From Candidatus Gastranaerophilales bacterium (GTDB taxonomy: Bacteria > Cyanobacteriota > Vampirovibrionia > Gastranaerophilales > Gastranaerophilaceae): a stretch of 37,044 bases of DNA. Position numbers and translations under genes: made by a program. Of the stretch, positions 25,172 through 33,149 are shown one piece after another. Positions within the stretch are counted from its first letter, which is position 1, and each line of letters begins with the position of its first letter. The notes beneath the pieces were generated by a model. That model saw nothing but the letters and a program-made list of their open reading frames with translations. It made no database searches and was not told the DNA's origin. The stretch is from contig CALVGZ010000019.1 of assembly GCA_944327225.1 (NCBI GenBank), forward strand, positions 1 to 37,044, written 5' to 3'.

Positions 25172-25177
25172 TATACT
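25172..25177 (+). promoter_or_regulatory. -10 box of the D-lactate dehydrogenase-like gene (leaderless geometry)
   Basis: TATACT with TTGAAA (25151-25156) 15 nt upstream. The -10 ends 6 nt before ATG 25184, and there is no Shine-Dalgarno. Confidence 0.5.
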
Positions 25178-25183
25178 GTTTTT

Positions 25184-26188
25184 ATGAAGATTTTATTTTA
25201 TGATATGGGAAATTTTGAATTGGATTATTTTTTGGAAAAAATTCCAAACAAAATTGAGCCTGTTTTTTTTAAAAAAACTTTAAATTCATCTGCTTATATA
25301 GATACTAAAAATTTGGATGCCGAAGCTCTAAGTGTTTTTGTTACTTCAGATTTAAGCAGGGAAGTTTTATCAAAATTTAAAAATTTAAAATATATATTTT
25401 TAAGGTGTGTTGGTTTTTCAAATGTTGATTTGAATTATTGCAAAGAAAATAATATTTATGTTTTTAATACACCTAATTATGGAAATTCGACAGTGGCAGA
25501 GTACGCATTTACTTTAATTTTAATGCTTTCTAAAAAAATTCTTCAATCTAAAAATGACCTATATGAAGGAAAAGTTGACAGAGATGAAATTACGGGAATA
25601 GAATTATTCAAAAAAACTATCGGTGTAGTTGGTGCCGGTGCAATAGGAAAAGAAATAATCGGCATTGCAAAAGGCTTTAAAATGGATGTTTTAGTTTATG
25701 ATTTGAAGAAAAATGATGATTATAATTTTGTTTCCTTTGATGAATTATTAACAAAATCTGATTTTGTCGTTGTTTCTTGTCCTTTGACCGAAAATACAAG
25801 AAAAATGTTTAATAAAGAAGCATTTTCAAAAATGAAAAAAACCGCTGTTTTTGTGAATGTTGCAAGGGGCGAAATAGTTGATACGGAAGCTTTGTATAAC
25901 ACAATTGTAAATAAAAGACTTTTTGCATGCGGATTGGATGTTGTAGAATGTGAAGAAATGCTTTGTGAAAGTCATAAAAAATGTTTAAAAAATGATAATC
26001 TTAAAGAGCATTGCCTTAAAAAATATTTCTTTATTCAAAAGATGATGAAATTAGATAATATTATAATAACTCCTCACAATGCTTTTAATACATTTGACGC
26101 ACAAACGAGGATTTTGGATATGACTTTAGAAAATATTAAGGCTTCTTTTGATATAAATTCTGGCACGAAAAATTTAGTTTTGATATAA
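25184..26188 (+). CDS. D-isomer 2-hydroxyacid dehydrogenase, D-lactate dehydrogenase-like
   Basis: A 334-aa NAD-dependent enzyme starting MKILFYDMGNFELDYF at ATG 25184; the GTG frame extension to 25142 is AT-rich filler. Family landmarks: 'FLRCVGFSNVDLNYCKENNIYVFNTPNYGNSTVAEYAFTLIL' (catalytic Arg region), the Rossmann 'GVVGAGAIGKEIIGIAKGF', 'VFVNVARGEIVDTEAL', and the catalytic-His motif 'IITPHNAFNTFDA'. The insert 'CEEMLCESHKKCLKNDNLKEHCLKKYFF' between the last two is typical of D-lactate dehydrogenases of fermenters. It would reduce pyruvate to D-lactate, competing with PFL upstream. Other 2-ketoacids are possible substrates. The gene appears leaderless. Confidence 0.85.
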   Translation: MKILFYDMGNFELDYFLEKIPNKIEPVFFKKTLNSSAYIDTKNLDAEALSVFVTSDLSREVLSKFKNLKYIFLRCVGFSNVDLNYCKENNIYVFNTPNYGNSTVAEYAFTLILMLSKKILQSKNDLYEGKVDRDEITGIELFKKTIGVVGAGAIGKEIIGIAKGFKMDVLVYDLKKNDDYNFVSFDELLTKSDFVVVSCPLTENTRKMFNKEAFSKMKKTAVFVNVARGEIVDTEALYNTIVNKRLFACGLDVVECEEMLCESHKKCLKNDNLKEHCLKKYFFIQKMMKLDNIIITPHNAFNTFDAQTRILDMTLENIKASFDINSGTKNLVLI

Positions 26189-26198
26189 TTATTTTGTT

Positions 26199-26867
26199 AT
26201 GGAAATGATAAATAATTATATCGAACATACACTTTTAAAACCTGATGCTGATATTTTAAGTATTGAAAAAATAGTTAAAGAGGCAATTTTATATAAATTT
26301 TTTGGAGTTTGCGTTAATCCTTCTTATGTTAAATTGGCTAAAAATATTATAGACTCAGCAGATGTCAAGGTGGTTACGGTTGTTAATTTTCCTCTTGCTT
26401 CAAATACAATTGAAACAACGCTTTTTCAAACTGAAGAAGTTCTAAACTTGGGAGCTGATGAAGTTGATACCGTTTTAAATATTTCGGAATTGAAAAATAA
26501 AAATTATAAAAAAGTAGTATCCGACATCAAAAGAACAAAAGAAATTTGTGATAAACGTAATTTGAAAGTGATTTTAGAGACAGATTTACTTACAAAAGAA
26601 GAAATTGTTATTGCTTCAAAGTGTGCAATTGAAGCTGGTGCAAATTTTGTTAAGACTTCGACGGGATTTGTTAAAAATGGAGTTGGAGCAAAGGTTGAAG
26701 ATGTAAAATTAATGTATAAAACCGTTTCTTGTGAGGGACTTGGTGTTAAGGCAAGCGGCGGTATTAAGAATTATAAGCAGGCAATAGATTTGATTAATGC
26801 CGGTGCAAGCCGACTTGGAACATCAAGCGGTGTTGATATTATGTTAGGAGAGGTTAAAAATGACTAA
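26199..26867 (+). CDS. deoC: Deoxyribose-phosphate aldolase
   Basis: A 222-aa class I aldolase. 'YIEHTLLKPDA' (7-17), 'VCVNPSYVKLAK', 'VVNFPLASNT', 'GADEVDTVLNI' (Asp90), the Schiff-base Lys152 in 'FVKTSTGF', and 'GLGVKASGGIKNYKQAIDLINAGASRLGTSSGVDIM' are complete. It splits 2-deoxyribose-5-phosphate into acetaldehyde and glyceraldehyde-3-phosphate, allowing deoxynucleosides to be used as carbon. An extended -10 TGA-TATAAT (26184-26189) overlaps the preceding gene's stop codon and ends 9 nt before ATG, so the leader may be about 3 nt; ATG 26205 is an alternative. It begins an operon with the next three genes (8-nt overlap with the first). Confidence 0.95.
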   Translation: MEMINNYIEHTLLKPDADILSIEKIVKEAILYKFFGVCVNPSYVKLAKNIIDSADVKVVTVVNFPLASNTIETTLFQTEEVLNLGADEVDTVLNISELKNKNYKKVVSDIKRTKEICDKRNLKVILETDLLTKEEIVIASKCAIEAGANFVKTSTGFVKNGVGAKVEDVKLMYKTVSCEGLGVKASGGIKNYKQAIDLINAGASRLGTSSGVDIMLGEVKND

Positions 26868-27057
26868 AGAAGAAAACAAAATTACAATTCGTTCTGATAG
26901 GGATACCGATTATACTTTTATGTATAAGGGTGAAGAAGTAGTGTTAAAAGCAGGAAGCGTAGTGTCAATTGCTGATGGACTTAAAAATGTCGTATTTCCT
27001 ACTGTTGCAATGAAAATAATGAATAATCTTATTGTTATTAAGGAAGATGTTAAATAA
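26860..27057 (+). CDS. Small hypothetical protein in the deoC-ACT operon (65 aa)
   Basis: Not recognised. It overlaps the deoC end by 8 nt and its last base is the first of the ACT gene's ATG (TAATG), so it is translated within the operon; AGGAGAGG (26847-26854) is its ribosome site. The sequence reads as a small beta-rich domain: 'NKITIRSDRDTDYTFMYKGEEVVLKAGSVVSIADGLKNVVFPTVAMKIMNNLIVIKED'. It has four probable strands and a short helix. No Cys, no membrane segment. Tight overlap supports a real gene. Confidence 0.75.
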   Translation: MTKEENKITIRSDRDTDYTFMYKGEEVVLKAGSVVSIADGLKNVVFPTVAMKIMNNLIVIKEDVK

Positions 27058-27344
27058 TGGAAGAAAATAATTCAAATCAGATTATAATAACCGTTACGGG
27101 AAAAGATAAAGTCGGTATAGTTTCTGCTGTATCGAAGTGTTTGGCAAAAAATCAGGTCAATATTGAAGATATTAAGCAAACTATAATGCAGGATAATTTT
27201 GTTATGATTATGCTTTGCAATATTGAAAAAATGATTGTTTCTTTTAAGGAATTTAAAGAAGATCTTTTGAATTTAGGTGAAGAACTCGGAATGGAAATTT
27301 GGGTTCAAAAGAAAGATATATTTGATAAAATGCACACTATATAA
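27057..27344 (+). CDS. ACT domain protein (UPF0237 type)
   Basis: A 95-aa stand-alone ACT domain with the characteristic beginning '[48 protein letters not shown]'. Single ACT domains of this UPF0237 group resemble GcvR and bind amino acids or similar small ligands as dimers. They are very often encoded directly before a UPF0210 protein, exactly as here (8-nt gap). It is a likely regulator or ligand sensor for its partner; the ligand is unknown. Confidence 0.88.
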   Translation: MEENNSNQIIITVTGKDKVGIVSAVSKCLAKNQVNIEDIKQTIMQDNFVMIMLCNIEKMIVSFKEFKEDLLNLGEELGMEIWVQKKDIFDKMHTI

Positions 27345-27352
27345 GGTTTTTT

Positions 27353-28720
27353 ATGTCTGATTTTAATCAAAAACAAATACTTGAAACAATAAGGATGATA
27401 AAAATTCATCATCTTGATATAAGAACTACAACTCTTTCTTTAAGTCTTAGAGATTGTATGAGTCAAGATACAAAAAAAACTGCAGTTAAGATATATGATA
27501 AGATAATAAAATATGCTAAAAATTTCGTATCCTTAGCTAATGAAATCGAAAATGAATATTCTATTCCAATAATTAATAAAAGAATTGCTCTAACTCCTAT
27601 ATCATTGGTTGGAGAATCTTGCGACAATTGTGATTATGTTTATATTGCAAAAATGATTGATAAAGCAGCTAATGAAGTTGGAGTTGATTTTGTCGGAGGT
27701 TTTTCAGCTATTGTTGATAAAGGTTTTACAAACGGAGATTTAAGATTTTTTGAGCAAATTCCTGAAGCCTTGGCATATACGAAAAAGCTTTGTTCTTCTG
27801 TTAATCTTGGCACTTCAAAAGCCGGCGTTAATATGGATGGGGTTTTAAAGACCGCAGACGTTATTAAAAAAACTGCTATATTAACAAAAGATTTGGATAG
27901 TATTGGTGCTGCTAAATTTGTTTGTTTTTGTAATGCAGTAACGGATAATCCTTTTATGGCAGGGGCTTTTTGCGGTGTAAATGAAGCTGAATGTGCTTTA
28001 AATATAGGAGTATCCGGCCCGGGGGTTGTTTCTAGTGCTATTTATGATTTATCACCCGAAGCGGATTTTGGTGAAGTTAGTAATTTGATTAAAAAAATGG
28101 CTTTTAAAATTACGGTTGCAGGTGAACTTATTGGAAGAAAACTTGCAAAAAAAATGAATATTCCCTTTGGTGTAATTGATTTATCCCTTGCACCGACACC
28201 TTTAAGAGGAGATAGTGTTGCTGAAATTTTCAAGGCGATGGGATTAGAACAGGCAGGAGCTCATGGAACTACTATGGCACTTGCAATGTTGAATGATGCG
28301 GTTAAAAAGGGCGGTATTATGGCATCTAGCTATGTCGGCGGATTATCAGGGGCTTTTATTCCTGTTTCAGAGGACGCTGGCATGATTGAAGCGGCTGAAA
28401 TAGGTTCTCTTACAATAGATAAATTGGAAGCAATGACATCTGTTTGTTCCGTCGGCCTTGATATGATTGCAATACCAGGTGATACCCCAAATTCAACAAT
28501 AGCGGGTATGATAGCTGATGAAATGGCCATCGGTATGATTAATAAAAAAACAACCGCAGTAAGAATTATCCCTGTTATAGGTAAAAATGTTGGAGATAAA
28601 GCAGAATTTGGCGGTTTATTGGGCTATGCCCCCATTATGAAGGTTAATCCTTATTCATCTTTAGATTTTGTAAAAAGGGGTGGAAGAGTTCCTGCACCTA
28701 TTCATAGTATGAATAATTAA
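27353..28720 (+). CDS. UPF0210 (DUF711) family protein
   Basis: A 455-aa member of UPF0210. Recognisable family segments: '[27 protein letters not shown]' at the start, '[15 protein letters not shown]', '[10 protein letters not shown]', 'VSGPGVV', '[46 protein letters not shown]' and '[43 protein letters not shown]'. Databases sometimes call it 'PFL family', from fold similarity to glycyl-radical enzymes, but it has no radical-glycine loop and its reaction is unknown. Strict pairing with the ACT protein suggests the two work together. A weak terminator follows. Confidence 0.9.
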   Translation: MSDFNQKQILETIRMIKIHHLDIRTTTLSLSLRDCMSQDTKKTAVKIYDKIIKYAKNFVSLANEIENEYSIPIINKRIALTPISLVGESCDNCDYVYIAKMIDKAANEVGVDFVGGFSAIVDKGFTNGDLRFFEQIPEALAYTKKLCSSVNLGTSKAGVNMDGVLKTADVIKKTAILTKDLDSIGAAKFVCFCNAVTDNPFMAGAFCGVNEAECALNIGVSGPGVVSSAIYDLSPEADFGEVSNLIKKMAFKITVAGELIGRKLAKKMNIPFGVIDLSLAPTPLRGDSVAEIFKAMGLEQAGAHGTTMALAMLNDAVKKGGIMASSYVGGLSGAFIPVSEDAGMIEAAEIGSLTIDKLEAMTSVCSVGLDMIAIPGDTPNSTIAGMIADEMAIGMINKKTTAVRIIPVIGKNVGDKAEFGGLLGYAPIMKVNPYSSLDFVKRGGRVPAPIHSMNN

Positions 28721-28734
28721 TTATTAAAAATTGT

Positions 28735-28764
28735 TTCAAACGATATGTGGTTTGAGTTTTTTTT
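28735..28764 (+). terminator. Weak intrinsic terminator
   Basis: TCAAAC/GTTTGA (28736-28741, 28750-28755), loop GATATGTG, followed by GTTTTTTTT. It ends the deoC-UPF0210 operon immediately before the next promoter (TGA-TAAAAT, 28764-28772). Confidence 0.6.
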
Positions 28765-28799
28765 GATAAAATGGTTTTGAAGAAGGATAGAGGTATTAT

Positions 28800-31127
28800 A
28801 TGATTAGCTTATTTTCCCGTAAAAAACAATGCAGTGCAAATTTCGATTCTAAGGAATTAGATACGTTACTTGCAAAAATTGCTCAGATATATAGAATTGA
28901 AGAAATTAATCCGGATAGGAAAAGATATTTATCGAAAACAATTAAAAAATTCGGCTATCTTCCGTATCCTCAGTTTAAGGTTTTGCAAGAATTGACTCCG
29001 GCAGAAACCATATATTGTTTAGTTGAAAAATTAGTTTATGCTAAAACGTTTGTGGTTAATAAATTTATTGAATTTGATAATCCTTCGGTTTTAGCGAGAA
29101 AAAATATTAAAAATACTGATTGGTTTAAACAAGAAGGTCATGATATAAAACTTCTTTCTTTAAGCGGATTGGGTGATGGAAATGCAACTGAAAATGCGGG
29201 AAAATTTATTGATTGGTTGAAATGTCTTATTACTTTAAATTCCGGAAATGAAGAACTCGGGATTTTGCCGACAACACTGTATCTTATTCCTTTTAATAAG
29301 CGAGAATTTGATTGTGCTTATTTACCAAAGTCATCCGAAGTTTCAGAAAAGCTTCAAGATGATAATTTAATGAAATTTTTAGGTCTTGATGTAAAAAATC
29401 AGGTAAAATTGTTTATTCAATTGGCTCAACTATGTAATCATCCTGTTATATACGATATTTTACCTCAAACTGCCAGATTCTCTAAAGTTGTCTTGGCAAA
29501 TCCTTATGTTGCTCGTTGGATAGATATAAATGAACTTACAAATAGCATTATCGGTTATTTAAATGCTTTGTGTGCTCAAATTATGCAAAAAAGAATTTAC
29601 AAGGATGAGGATGTTATAAGTACTCAAAAGAAATATATTGAAAATTTGAAAGGTAATTATAAAAAGTATTCCGCTCAAGAAGAAAAAATTGCGGCTGAAA
29701 TTGAAGAAGATATTAAGGAATATAAGATTCTTGTTTCGTATAAAATGAGTTTTGCTCAAAAGCAAGATGAATTATCTAAAAGAGCAAAAGATATAATAGA
29801 TTGTATAGCAAAGAAGCATATTAAATCAGAGGATGATATTTTAAATCAAGATGAGATTGTATCCGAGCTGATTAAAGCGGGTCTTTGGACTATGTCCGGT
29901 GGGGCGTGGTGTTCTGCGGGTGTTCCTGCCTTTGATAAAATGAGCAAAGGTGCACAATATCCTTTATTTAAACATTATAACTATAAAGGTGAGGATGTTA
30001 CCCGTTTTGCAAATTTGGATTGTCAGACCCCATATTTCTTTTATCATTTTGAGATAAATAAATATAATGGTGATGTTATAGATTTCTATGTGGATTATGT
30101 TTCAAAATTGCAAAAAGAGTACAATTTCGACGGTTTTAGAATAGACCATATAGATCATATTGTAGATGAAGTTTCTCAAGATAAAAAAGGGCAACCTTTG
30201 AGTTATAGAATTCCTGCAAAAGTTTTAGCTAAGGTTAATTCTTTAATGAAAAAGAAAATACCTTATTTTGCTACATTAGCTGAATATATGCTTTGGGATG
30301 GGTATTTTAAGGAGTACCATAAGGATATGAAGTTTGACGTTCTTTGGGGGGATGATATAGTTTCTCAAAGTACAAAAACACCTGAACAAATAATAAATGA
30401 TAATTTGCGTTTGTCTACTTATAATCAAAGAAATGCTAAGACGAATCCTCTTGCAATTTTAAAAACATATAATAATCAAGACGGAGAATTTAGAGATATA
30501 AATCAATATCCCGGTCAATTAGGGGCTCAGGGGGCTTTGTTTAAGTGGTTTAAGATGAAATTTATTCCGGGCGGAAAGTTTGCAAAACGTCCTGTTATGT
30601 TTGTTGATGGAGATGAAAGTTTTACAAAAGTAGGTATTGAAAGAGTTATTTCGAAAGAAGCATCAATGGTAAGAAATTATGATTGGGATTTTTTTGAAAA
30701 ATTTAATGCGTTGGATTATTTTGCTCAAAATGATAAACTCTTAAATTCCGGAAGGGCTGTATTGCATAATCAGGAGAATAACGGTTTTGTTTGTTGGGAA
30801 ATTGTTCCTGATGAAGTCAAAAAAGCTAAAAAAGGTGAAAAACAATATACGTATTTAGTTGTTGCTAATTATTTTTCTCCTTATGAAATTAAAGATATTC
30901 AATTTGAAGACGGACATATAGAAAAGAAAAATGTCAGAGGTACAATTACTCGAGATAACATTGTAAAATTAAAAAAAGGCAAAAAATTGATTTCATATTT
31001 TAGTTTTGAATTGGATGAGTTGAACAAATGTATGTTTGTTGAAAAACCTCTTGAGAATGATATATCTAAACAAATTATATTTAAAGAATTAAGACCGGGT
31101 GAATTTAAAGTTTATAAAATGTTGTAA
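28800..31127 (+). CDS. Divergent GH13 (alpha-amylase-like) glycosidase, 775 aa
   Basis: The glycoside hydrolase family 13 signature lies in the second half: 'YNFDGFRIDHIDHIVDE' gives the nucleophile region (Asp449, His453) and 'ATLAEYMLWD' the acid/base (Glu495). 'PVMFVDGDESF' (Asp603/Asp605) may be the third carboxylate, although the usual 'HD' is absent. Residues about 260-345 form a long charged coiled-coil insertion. The C-terminal about 150 residues look like a beta-sandwich. The N-terminal 240 residues are unfamiliar and there is no signal peptide, so it acts in the cytoplasm, perhaps on stored glucan or sucrose-like substrates. AGAGG precedes ATG with an extended -10 upstream, and a terminator follows. 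Confidence 0.72.
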   Translation: MISLFSRKKQCSANFDSKELDTLLAKIAQIYRIEEINPDRKRYLSKTIKKFGYLPYPQFKVLQELTPAETIYCLVEKLVYAKTFVVNKFIEFDNPSVLARKNIKNTDWFKQEGHDIKLLSLSGLGDGNATENAGKFIDWLKCLITLNSGNEELGILPTTLYLIPFNKREFDCAYLPKSSEVSEKLQDDNLMKFLGLDVKNQVKLFIQLAQLCNHPVIYDILPQTARFSKVVLANPYVARWIDINELTNSIIGYLNALCAQIMQKRIYKDEDVISTQKKYIENLKGNYKKYSAQEEKIAAEIEEDIKEYKILVSYKMSFAQKQDELSKRAKDIIDCIAKKHIKSEDDILNQDEIVSELIKAGLWTMSGGAWCSAGVPAFDKMSKGAQYPLFKHYNYKGEDVTRFANLDCQTPYFFYHFEINKYNGDVIDFYVDYVSKLQKEYNFDGFRIDHIDHIVDEVSQDKKGQPLSYRIPAKVLAKVNSLMKKKIPYFATLAEYMLWDGYFKEYHKDMKFDVLWGDDIVSQSTKTPEQIINDNLRLSTYNQRNAKTNPLAILKTYNNQDGEFRDINQYPGQLGAQGALFKWFKMKFIPGGKFAKRPVMFVDGDESFTKVGIERVISKEASMVRNYDWDFFEKFNALDYFAQNDKLLNSGRAVLHNQENNGFVCWEIVPDEVKKAKKGEKQYTYLVVANYFSPYEIKDIQFEDGHIEKKNVRGTITRDNIVKLKKGKKLISYFSFELDELNKCMFVEKPLENDISKQIIFKELRPGEFKVYKML

Positions 31128-31130
31128 AAA

Positions 31131-31158
31131 GAAGGGGCATATTTGCCCCTTTATTATA
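31131..31158. terminator. Terminator between convergent genes
   Basis: AAGGGGCA/TGCCCCTT (31132-31139, 31144-31151) with loop TATT, followed by TATTATATT. Confidence 0.8.
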
Positions 31159-31179
31159 TTTTGGAGTCAATGACAATTT

Positions 31180-32256
31180 TTAAGCAAAAACTTTAAATGT
31201 TTTTTCTACGTTGTCGCTTATAACTTTTTCAACTGATTCCATTTCTGTTGCGATAGCGTTTTGTTCTGTGTCCAGTTGTTGCAATCTTAATTCAAGTTGC
31301 TGGTCTTCTTGTTGGATAATTTCAGTTTTAGCATTTATATCAGAAATTTTCTTTTCATATACTGTTTTTTCGTATTCATAGTCGTTATAAGCATCATCAT
31401 AAGCGTTTTGATCCATTTCTTGAACGGTTGAAAGAGAAAAAGTCATTCCTTTTAAATCATTAGGATAAGAATCATCGTCTGCTATTATAATCGAACTATA
31501 TCTTCCGGTGTCTGATTGTTCTAATGTTGCGGTTACTTGGGTAGTTACTTCTTTAAAATAAGTATAAGGATATAAGATGTTATACTTATCGATTTGAGGG
31601 TTATCAGAAGTCATGTCTAACAACTGTTCTTCTGTTAAAAAGTGATTTTTGCCTTGAGAATCTTGAAAGAAATAATATTGCACATCTTTTTCAGTACAAC
31701 ATTTATCGTATCCCGGAAGATTTTTATTAGCTTCTGCCTTATATATTTGATACTGATTGACTAAAAGCGAACCGTTTTCTCCCGTGTAAGCATTTGTTTC
31801 ATTTTCATTATATACAATCGAAGTCGTAACTTTGTTTCCTGTGTCAATAAGTGGTAATGTGTATGTATTGTAAGTTGTTCCGTCATCATTTTCTACTGTT
31901 TTTTTAATGATATTACCAAGGCTATATGAAGTATTTTTTGAATCCATATATTCTTGTTTGCTTGTTAAGCTTACTATATATTCATTTTCTTTGTTGTAGG
32001 TTTTTGTTAAATTGGAAATAACATAATCTTCTGAAGCATAGGAGCTTGAAGAATTTTCCAGAACATAGCTTGTTGAGTAGTAGTCTGATGTTGCAGGCGG
32101 AGTTGGAACCGTTAAATCCATCATTTCATTGTATAAATTAGCACTTTCATTTGAAAGAGCAGTTCTTTGCTGGTTAATTTGCTGACCTTGATATTCAACA
32201 TTGCTTTTTCTTGCTGTTAAACCCAGAAACCTTGCTTGACTGGCTGCCATACCCAT
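31180..32256 (-). CDS. Coiled-coil protein, possible flagellar-export substrate (358 aa)
   Basis: Not a named family. I place the start at the ATG read from 32256 (MGMAASQARFLGLTARKSN), because GGAGG lies 10 nt before it; an ATG at 32274 precedes that GGAGG. The N-terminal helix 'AASQARFLGLTARKSNVEYQGQQINQQRTALSNESANLYNEMM' and a C-terminal helical coil ('YEKKISDINAKTEIIQQEDQQLELRLQQLDTEQNAIATEMESVEKVISDNVEKTFKVFA') flank a Ser/Thr/Tyr/Asn-rich beta middle. There is no Sec signal. This helix-ended layout, with no signal peptide, is that of axial proteins exported by the flagellar apparatus. A sigma-28-like TAAA / CCCGTAAA pair upstream strengthens the idea. Other possibility: an unrelated surface protein. 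Confidence 0.65.
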   Translation of the reverse strand: MGMAASQARFLGLTARKSNVEYQGQQINQQRTALSNESANLYNEMMDLTVPTPPATSDYYSTSYVLENSSSSYASEDYVISNLTKTYNKENEYIVSLTSKQEYMDSKNTSYSLGNIIKKTVENDDGTTYNTYTLPLIDTGNKVTTSIVYNENETNAYTGENGSLLVNQYQIYKAEANKNLPGYDKCCTEKDVQYYFFQDSQGKNHFLTEEQLLDMTSDNPQIDKYNILYPYTYFKEVTTQVTATLEQSDTGRYSSIIIADDDSYPNDLKGMTFSLSTVQEMDQNAYDDAYNDYEYEKTVYEKKISDINAKTEIIQQEDQQLELRLQQLDTEQNAIATEMESVEKVISDNVEKTFKVFA

Positions 32257-32292
32257 AACTGTCATTGCCTCCATTGTTTGCTTACAATAGTG

Positions 32293-32323
32293 TTTACGGG
32301 TTATATTTAATGAATCTTTAGTA
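32293..32323 (-). promoter_or_regulatory. Sigma-28-like promoter of the coiled-coil protein
   Basis: On the minus strand TACTAAAG (32323-32316) is identical to the core upstream of flagellin, and CCCGTAAA (32300-32293) resembles GCCGATAA. The spacing is one base longer than ideal. About 37 nt before the chosen start codon. Confidence 0.45.
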
Positions 32324-32336
32324 CAAATAAAGTATT

Positions 32337-32376
32337 TTTTACAAAAGTTTACAAATTTTTTTGCTTAGAATATAAT
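32337..32376 (+). promoter_or_regulatory. Promoter of pflA
   Basis: TTTACA (32348-32353), 17-nt spacer, TATAAT (32371-32376): near-consensus. The -35 region contains TTTACAAAAG-TTTACAAATT and a T run, closely matching 21301-21327 upstream of pflB, so the two genes probably share a regulator. Confidence 0.7.
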
Positions 32377-32393
32377 TAACTTAGGAAAAGAAA

Positions 32394-33149
32394 ATGACAC
32401 AAATTATTGGAAATATTCATTCATTGGAATCGTGCGGAACGGTTGACGGCCCCGGTATTCGTTTTGTCGTATTTATGCAAGGTTGTCCGATGCGTTGCTT
32501 ATATTGTCATAACCCTGACAGTTGGGATTTTAACGTTAATAAAAAAATGACAGCTGATGAGATATTAGAAAAGTATGACAGTGTTAAGGAATTTTTAAAA
32601 AACGGTGGTTTAACGGTTACAGGCGGAGAACCTTTGGCTCAAATAGATTTTGTAGTGGAACTATTTAAGAAAGCAAGAAAAAAAAATATACATACTGCTC
32701 TTGATACATCAGGTGTTACATTTAACAGAAGCGATACAAAAAAAATTGATGAACTTTTAAAGTATACAAGCCTTGTTATGCTTGATATTAAGCATATTGA
32801 TAATGTTCAGCATAATAAATTGACAGGTCATCCAAATGATCAAATACTTGACTTTGCCAGATATTTATCTGAAAAAAGAGTTCCTGTCTGGATTAGACAT
32901 GTTGTTGTGCCTTCAATTACTTATAATAAAATTTATCTGACAAGACTGGGTGAGTTTCTGGCAACCTTGAATAATATTGAGGCATTAGACGTTTTGCCAT
33001 ATCATGATATGGCAAAACCTAAATACGAAAGCTTAGGTAAAGAATATCCTTTGAAAGACATTCCTCCTTTGACTAAAGAAGAAGCAATGGATGCCAGAAA
33101 TATAATTTTAGATTCTATGAGAAATGCAAGAAAAACGCAGCATAACTAG
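32394..33149 (+). CDS. pflA: Pyruvate formate-lyase activating enzyme
   Basis: A 251-aa radical-SAM enzyme. The iron-sulfur motif is 'GCPMRCLYCHNPDSWD' (Cys31, Cys35, Cys38; C-x3-C-x2-C), preceded by 'GTVDGPGIRFVVFMQ', the PflA hallmark. 'LTVTGGEPLAQ', 'LDTSGV', 'VMLDIKHID', and 'PVWIRHVVVPS' follow in order. It abstracts hydrogen from the radical glycine of PFL, here carried on the separate 80-aa protein. It has its own promoter and AGGAAAAG ribosome site, 9 kb from pflB. Its TAG stop overlaps the flhB stop on the opposite strand (CTAG), with no terminator between. Confidence 0.94.
   Translation: MTQIIGNIHSLESCGTVDGPGIRFVVFMQGCPMRCLYCHNPDSWDFNVNKKMTADEILEKYDSVKEFLKNGGLTVTGGEPLAQIDFVVELFKKARKKNIHTALDTSGVTFNRSDTKKIDELLKYTSLVMLDIKHIDNVQHNKLTGHPNDQILDFARYLSEKRVPVWIRHVVVPSITYNKIYLTRLGEFLATLNNIEALDVLPYHDMAKPKYESLGKEYPLKDIPPLTKEEAMDARNIILDSMRNARKTQHN

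Noticed and set aside
27353-28720. A second pyruvate formate-lyase ('PFL family' label)
   Set aside because: This is UPF0210/DUF711; it has neither the Cys-Cys pair nor the radical-glycine loop.
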